Positions 60,180 through 64,000 of a DNA stretch of 64,000 nt are shown here, in pieces. The DNA is taken from contig CM063500.1 in the NCBI GenBank assembly GCA_032207245.1, forward strand, positions 73,457,918-73,521,917, read 5' to 3'. The notes beneath the pieces are model-generated. The model had not been told where the DNA came from, did not search any database, and saw nothing but the letters and a program-made list of their open reading frames with translations. The position numbers and the translations under genes were made by a program. The stretch is from Pardosa pseudoannulata (lineage: Eukaryota; Arthropoda; Arachnida; Araneae; Lycosidae). Within the stretch, counting starts at the first letter, position 1, and each line of letters begins with the position of its first letter.

Positions 60180-61000
60180 AGTTATAAGTGAATATTAAAA
60201 AGTAATTGAGGTGAATTAAACTATTGTTAACTGTAGGGGAGCATGGTGGCGCGATGCCTCCTTTTAGTTGATTAAGTACAGCGATCGTAGTCAGGTAACT
60301 GAGCGATGATTTCATTAGGCAAGGAATAAAGAGTTCTATAATGATTGATTGGAGATTTTAATACATTGTTGCTTGATAGTTAAATTGCCTAGGTCCCTAC
60401 GGATAATGTTATTTTGTTAGTATCGGAGGGTTTTAACGATCCTACGAAGAATTTTATTTTGATAAATTTCTAACTGTTTTAGGTTGGATTGGGCAGCAAG
60501 ATCGAAACAGCTTATGAAACAGCCGGAAGAATTGATTTTTTATAAAGTAAAGTTTTGTTTTTAATAGGAAGATGAAGGCCAAAAAGCAAAGCCCGAAGAT
60601 CATGCATTCTAGCATTTATTGACTTTTTAAGTTATTAAATATATGCGCCAGGTTAATTTCTTATAAATAATAATTCTTAGATCTTTAACTGAGATCTCCC
60701 AGGAAATTGGCTGAGCATGCAGATACAACCGGGGTGGTGGACGTCTTATAAGTTTTAGTAAAGTATATTGCGCGGTATTTACTGCTATTAGTTTTATCTT
60801 CCATTTTTAAAACCATGGTTCCAGAGCATCAAGATGGTGTTGTAAGAAAGATGAAACGTTGTAAATATGAGGAGCCGAAGTAAAAATTGCAATATCATTC
60901 ACATACAGAGCCAAATAAGTAAGGTCAGGTTTTCTGGAATGTCATTTATATAAATATTGAAGAGTGTAGGTCCTAGAATAGAGTCTAGAATAGGGTCCTA
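60180..61000 (-). mobile_element. Jockey-like reverse transcriptase pseudogene
   Basis: The minus strand from about 60970 reads TLFNIYINDIPENLTLLIWL then YVNDIAIFTSA and HHLDALEPWF. Further on come LTWRIYL and YQNKILRRIVKTLRY. These correspond to the palm of a jockey-clade reverse transcriptase, where the active-site motif is normally YVDD or YADD; here it is YVND (60905-60894). Many stops and frameshifts follow. It is on the opposite strand to the RNase H remnants at the left edge of the window. Confidence 0.8.
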
Positions 61001-61199
61001 GAATGTTACACCTCCGCAGTGATAGTTTTATTGCTAGAAAAAGTATTTTATATGTGGACTCAAGAGAAATAGCTTTCATTTCAAAAGGAAGGGTAGCATA
61101 TTGTTGCCTATTGGCTATCGTAAACATGATAATGAGCGGGAAGAGTATTAAATTGGTTCGTGACATTGCCTTAAATCGCCTAATTGGTTTTTGTTGATT

Positions 61200-64000
61200 T
61201 AAATGTCATTCGTTTAGAATTCTTAACAAGCATACTTAAAAATTTGCATATTGCGGAGATGGGTTGATTTAAGAGGAGGATTGACACCTTTCTAAAAAAG
61301 ATATAGATTTTAAAGTTTATAAGGTTTTCTTAGAGTTTTTAAGTTTACTCAGAGTTTCTAAGATTTAGTTAGATCTAATAAAATATAAATTAACTTTATT
61401 AATTAACTATATTGTCTAATATCTAATGAACTATATATCTTAATCTCATAATATCTCTTATATCTAATTAACTATATTATGACATCCAGTAACTATAATC
61501 GGTAATTACGAATTGGGCTAAATGTTTCATTATTTAAAAGCATATACTAACTAATATTCAGAAGTATATGAGTGTTGGACGTAGAAATTGGACTGAGAGA
61601 AATAAATTCGACTACTAACTCTCTAACTGTCTAACTCTTATAACTACATAATTGCTTAGTGCTGTTGATAAAAGAATAATATGTCTTCTAAATTACAAGG
61701 ATCGTACATTTTTTATGCTTGACCTTCCTTATCCTATGCTCAATTAGTCACAGGTTACAGGAGGGAAGTCAATATTTTTAGTATCATTAAAAAGATAACT
61801 CATAAGCCTTTCTCTGTTTCAGATCTTGTTAATCACAGTGTTAAAGAGATCAAACTATTTAATGTTCTTATCCCCCTAGTTGATAAGAGCTGATAGTAGT
61901 TTAATTTATTTAACAATTAAACCGCAACTAAACATGAACCTAACTGTTTATGGTAACATTCTCGCTTAAAGAGTTGTGTAATATTAATTAGTTTGAAATA
62001 GATTAGTTTTAACTATTTCCATCGAAATTAATAAAGTGTATTTTCTCCACTGACAAGACGGTTGTAATCGTTACATGGCTATACAATCATAAGATACAGC
62101 CCAAGTTCTGGTACATCTTACTAAATCAAAAAGTGGAGATATATGATACTCTACTTAGAATATTATAAAATTCTCTTCCAATAAACCTGACACGAGGAAT
62201 TGCACAATTTTAACAGCTGTAAGATGAAACATATCGTAGTTCTCTTTGAGGGCATTCAGTAATCAGCAAGAAACTCTGCTTCCTTCTCTCGTAAAAAGAA
62301 TGAAATCCTCTCCACACGCAATCATTGCCGGTTTTTTATTCTGATAATACGGTTCCTTGGTAAGCGATAATGACTGTTGCTCAATCTACGAAAGAAAAAA
62401 AACCCTCCCTCCCTCGCAACTGGCCTGAGATATTACCTCGTAAAGGCATATAACTTCTCGTAAGACATGGGTTTATTGATTTGTTTTGGTCTTGTAAATG
62501 AAAACCACTCCTTTTATTTCCCTTAGAAGACAGACAAGTGGATCTTAACCCGATATTTTATGATCTTAGAGAATACGAAACCGTTATGAATTTATTCATT
62601 TACGGTCACCTTGAAAATAAGAGTCTTAGTTTATGTGATCTATAGTTTCAATTAAATTTATGAGGAACTACGGGATAGTCACACGAGAATCGTGGTGACA
62701 CCTATAGTTTGCATAAAAATTAAAAACGATATTTTATTTAAAAACGCTTGCAGAAAGAAAGAAATATTTTATCAAGAACAATTATCGTTACTTCTCATCA
62801 TCCACTTTTAAAATCGTTAGAGTTGTAATTGAGAAAGACACACAAAGCAAAGATTGAAAAACTTGAATGATTCAATGATTCATGGAATTCATAAAAAAGG
62901 GAAACAAATTCGTTTGCAGGAGGAAATGGCTATACAACTATACATCTATGAGAAAGAGTTTATTATCGTAAGATACATATATAAAAGCAAAACAGAGATA
63001 TTTCATTGAGGATAAAAATTTTAGGAATATTTTTTCTTAAATAAAGGAAAAATATGCTTTAAACGAGAAAAAAAGAACTTTTGTTGTAATTGGTGGTTTT
63101 TTTTCAGGATACAAGAGACTTTAAACATACAAAAAAGGGACATTGTTTTGTGTATTTTAGTATTAAGGTAGACATATACATAATCAAGTTAATTTTTGCA
63201 ATCGAAATAATTATTCTATTTCACTAATGCTTATTTTTTTCACTATGCACATTTTTAAAACTTGAAGAAAATTTTGGGTTGCAGTGAATTTCTCTCACCC
63301 TTACTCACCACCATTCAACTTGAAAATACCTTTTATTCCTCAGTTTTATATTTTTATTCTTATTGGTACCTTCAAAATATTTCAAGTGCATTAACTTCCC
63401 CACCCCCTATTTCTTCTTCCAAGTTTCTGTACATTGTTTGTTGTACACTGTTTTAAAGCATTAAGCATTCTGTCGAGTTCAGAATGTGTAATAGGTCAAT
63501 TCAATGAAAGAAAAAGGTTAAAAGACTGTGCACGTATTCAAGCAACTTTTTACATTGCATTTAACATACATGAAAACTAGTACTCAATTATGCTCCTCTT
63601 TAAATGATAAACATTCGGTAAAATTAATATTTAAATTAAGGTGATGAATTTGAATGATGATTTGGAACATGAGAGCCAAATCCATAAAAATGGTAACCCA
63701 TTGCAACAGACCTTTTTTTCAATGAAGAAATGCAAAGTTATGTATTGAGGTATAAGCACAAGAAATATACATGGAGGGGATCATATAATATTTACTTTTA
63801 GTATTGCGACAAGGGCTTTGCAAGAATGCATGGAATATTTCTTCAAAATGGCATCCATCAATAGTAATACGAACTGTAAAAAATTGAAGTGTAGTTTTTA
63901 AAATGCCATGTATTGTTTACATGAATGTAGCCACAACATATATTTGACAAAAGAAGTTTTCAGAGGTATCGCATGGATTCTCGTAAACAAAGACTTTCAA
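61200..64000. other. Right-hand flank, nothing recognised
   Basis: No coding or TE termini could be supported. 61300-61500 has repeated tctaatta/aactatat motifs of low complexity. Confidence 0.4.

Overview
This window is eukaryotic and very AT-rich, with long introns, GT-AG splice sites, many (AT)n microsatellites and dense transposon debris. The gene content (NAA35, GSKIP and an EB-module membrane protein) and the TE mix (jockey-like, mariner, pogo/Tigger, piggyBac, hAT, Helitron, tRNA-derived SINE) fit an arthropod. A chelicerate such as a spider is a reasonable guess, but the species cannot be proved from the sequence.

Three protein-coding genes can be supported. (1) NAA35, the auxiliary subunit of the NatC N-terminal acetyltransferase, lies on the minus strand from 32905 down to 2056. 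Twelve coding exons with matching splice phases are visible. The C-terminal part would lie beyond the left edge. A conserved central segment of roughly 135-140 residues is not found in the 8.9 kb intron between 15586 and 24498. (2) GSKIP, the GSK3-beta interaction protein, lies on the plus strand at 36193-36546 as one complete coding exon. It is head-to-head with NAA35 across about 3.3 kb. (3) A single-pass membrane protein lies on the minus strand from 56365 down to 50163. It has two 6-cysteine EB/EGF-like modules, one transmembrane helix and a Ser-rich cytoplasmic tail with two PPxY motifs. Its signal-peptide exon was not found.

Region by region: 1-1000 holds decayed 3' ends of jockey-type non-LTR elements. 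1440-15350 is NAA35 intronic sequence packed with DNA transposons: hAT MITEs with perfect 8-bp target duplications, a mariner with an inverted 3' end, two piggyBac deletion derivatives, Tigger and pogo elements, and a ~215-bp tandem repeat. 13466-16866 contains a dispersed duplication whose second copy is the empty site of a 72-bp TTAA MITE. 17233-18281 is a Helitron with a nested MITE; a second Helitron copy at 39652-40288 gives the empty site. 19.9-24.1 kb is a mosaic of tandem-like repeats, a SINE, a CpG-richer block and a piggyBac-like end. 25.4-32.0 kb has further terminal-inverted-repeat elements and a SINE between NAA35 exons 1-5. 36.5-50.1 kb is almost gene-free AT-rich DNA with one more Helitron and one more piggyBac-like element. 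56.4-64 kb, upstream of the membrane protein gene, is somewhat richer in CpG and carries a perfect hairpin, a MITE candidate and a dead jockey-like reverse transcriptase.

No operon-like or prokaryotic system is present. The most informative material is the gap in NAA35, the PPxY/EB membrane protein, and several TE insertions that can be dated or mapped by empty sites inside the same window.
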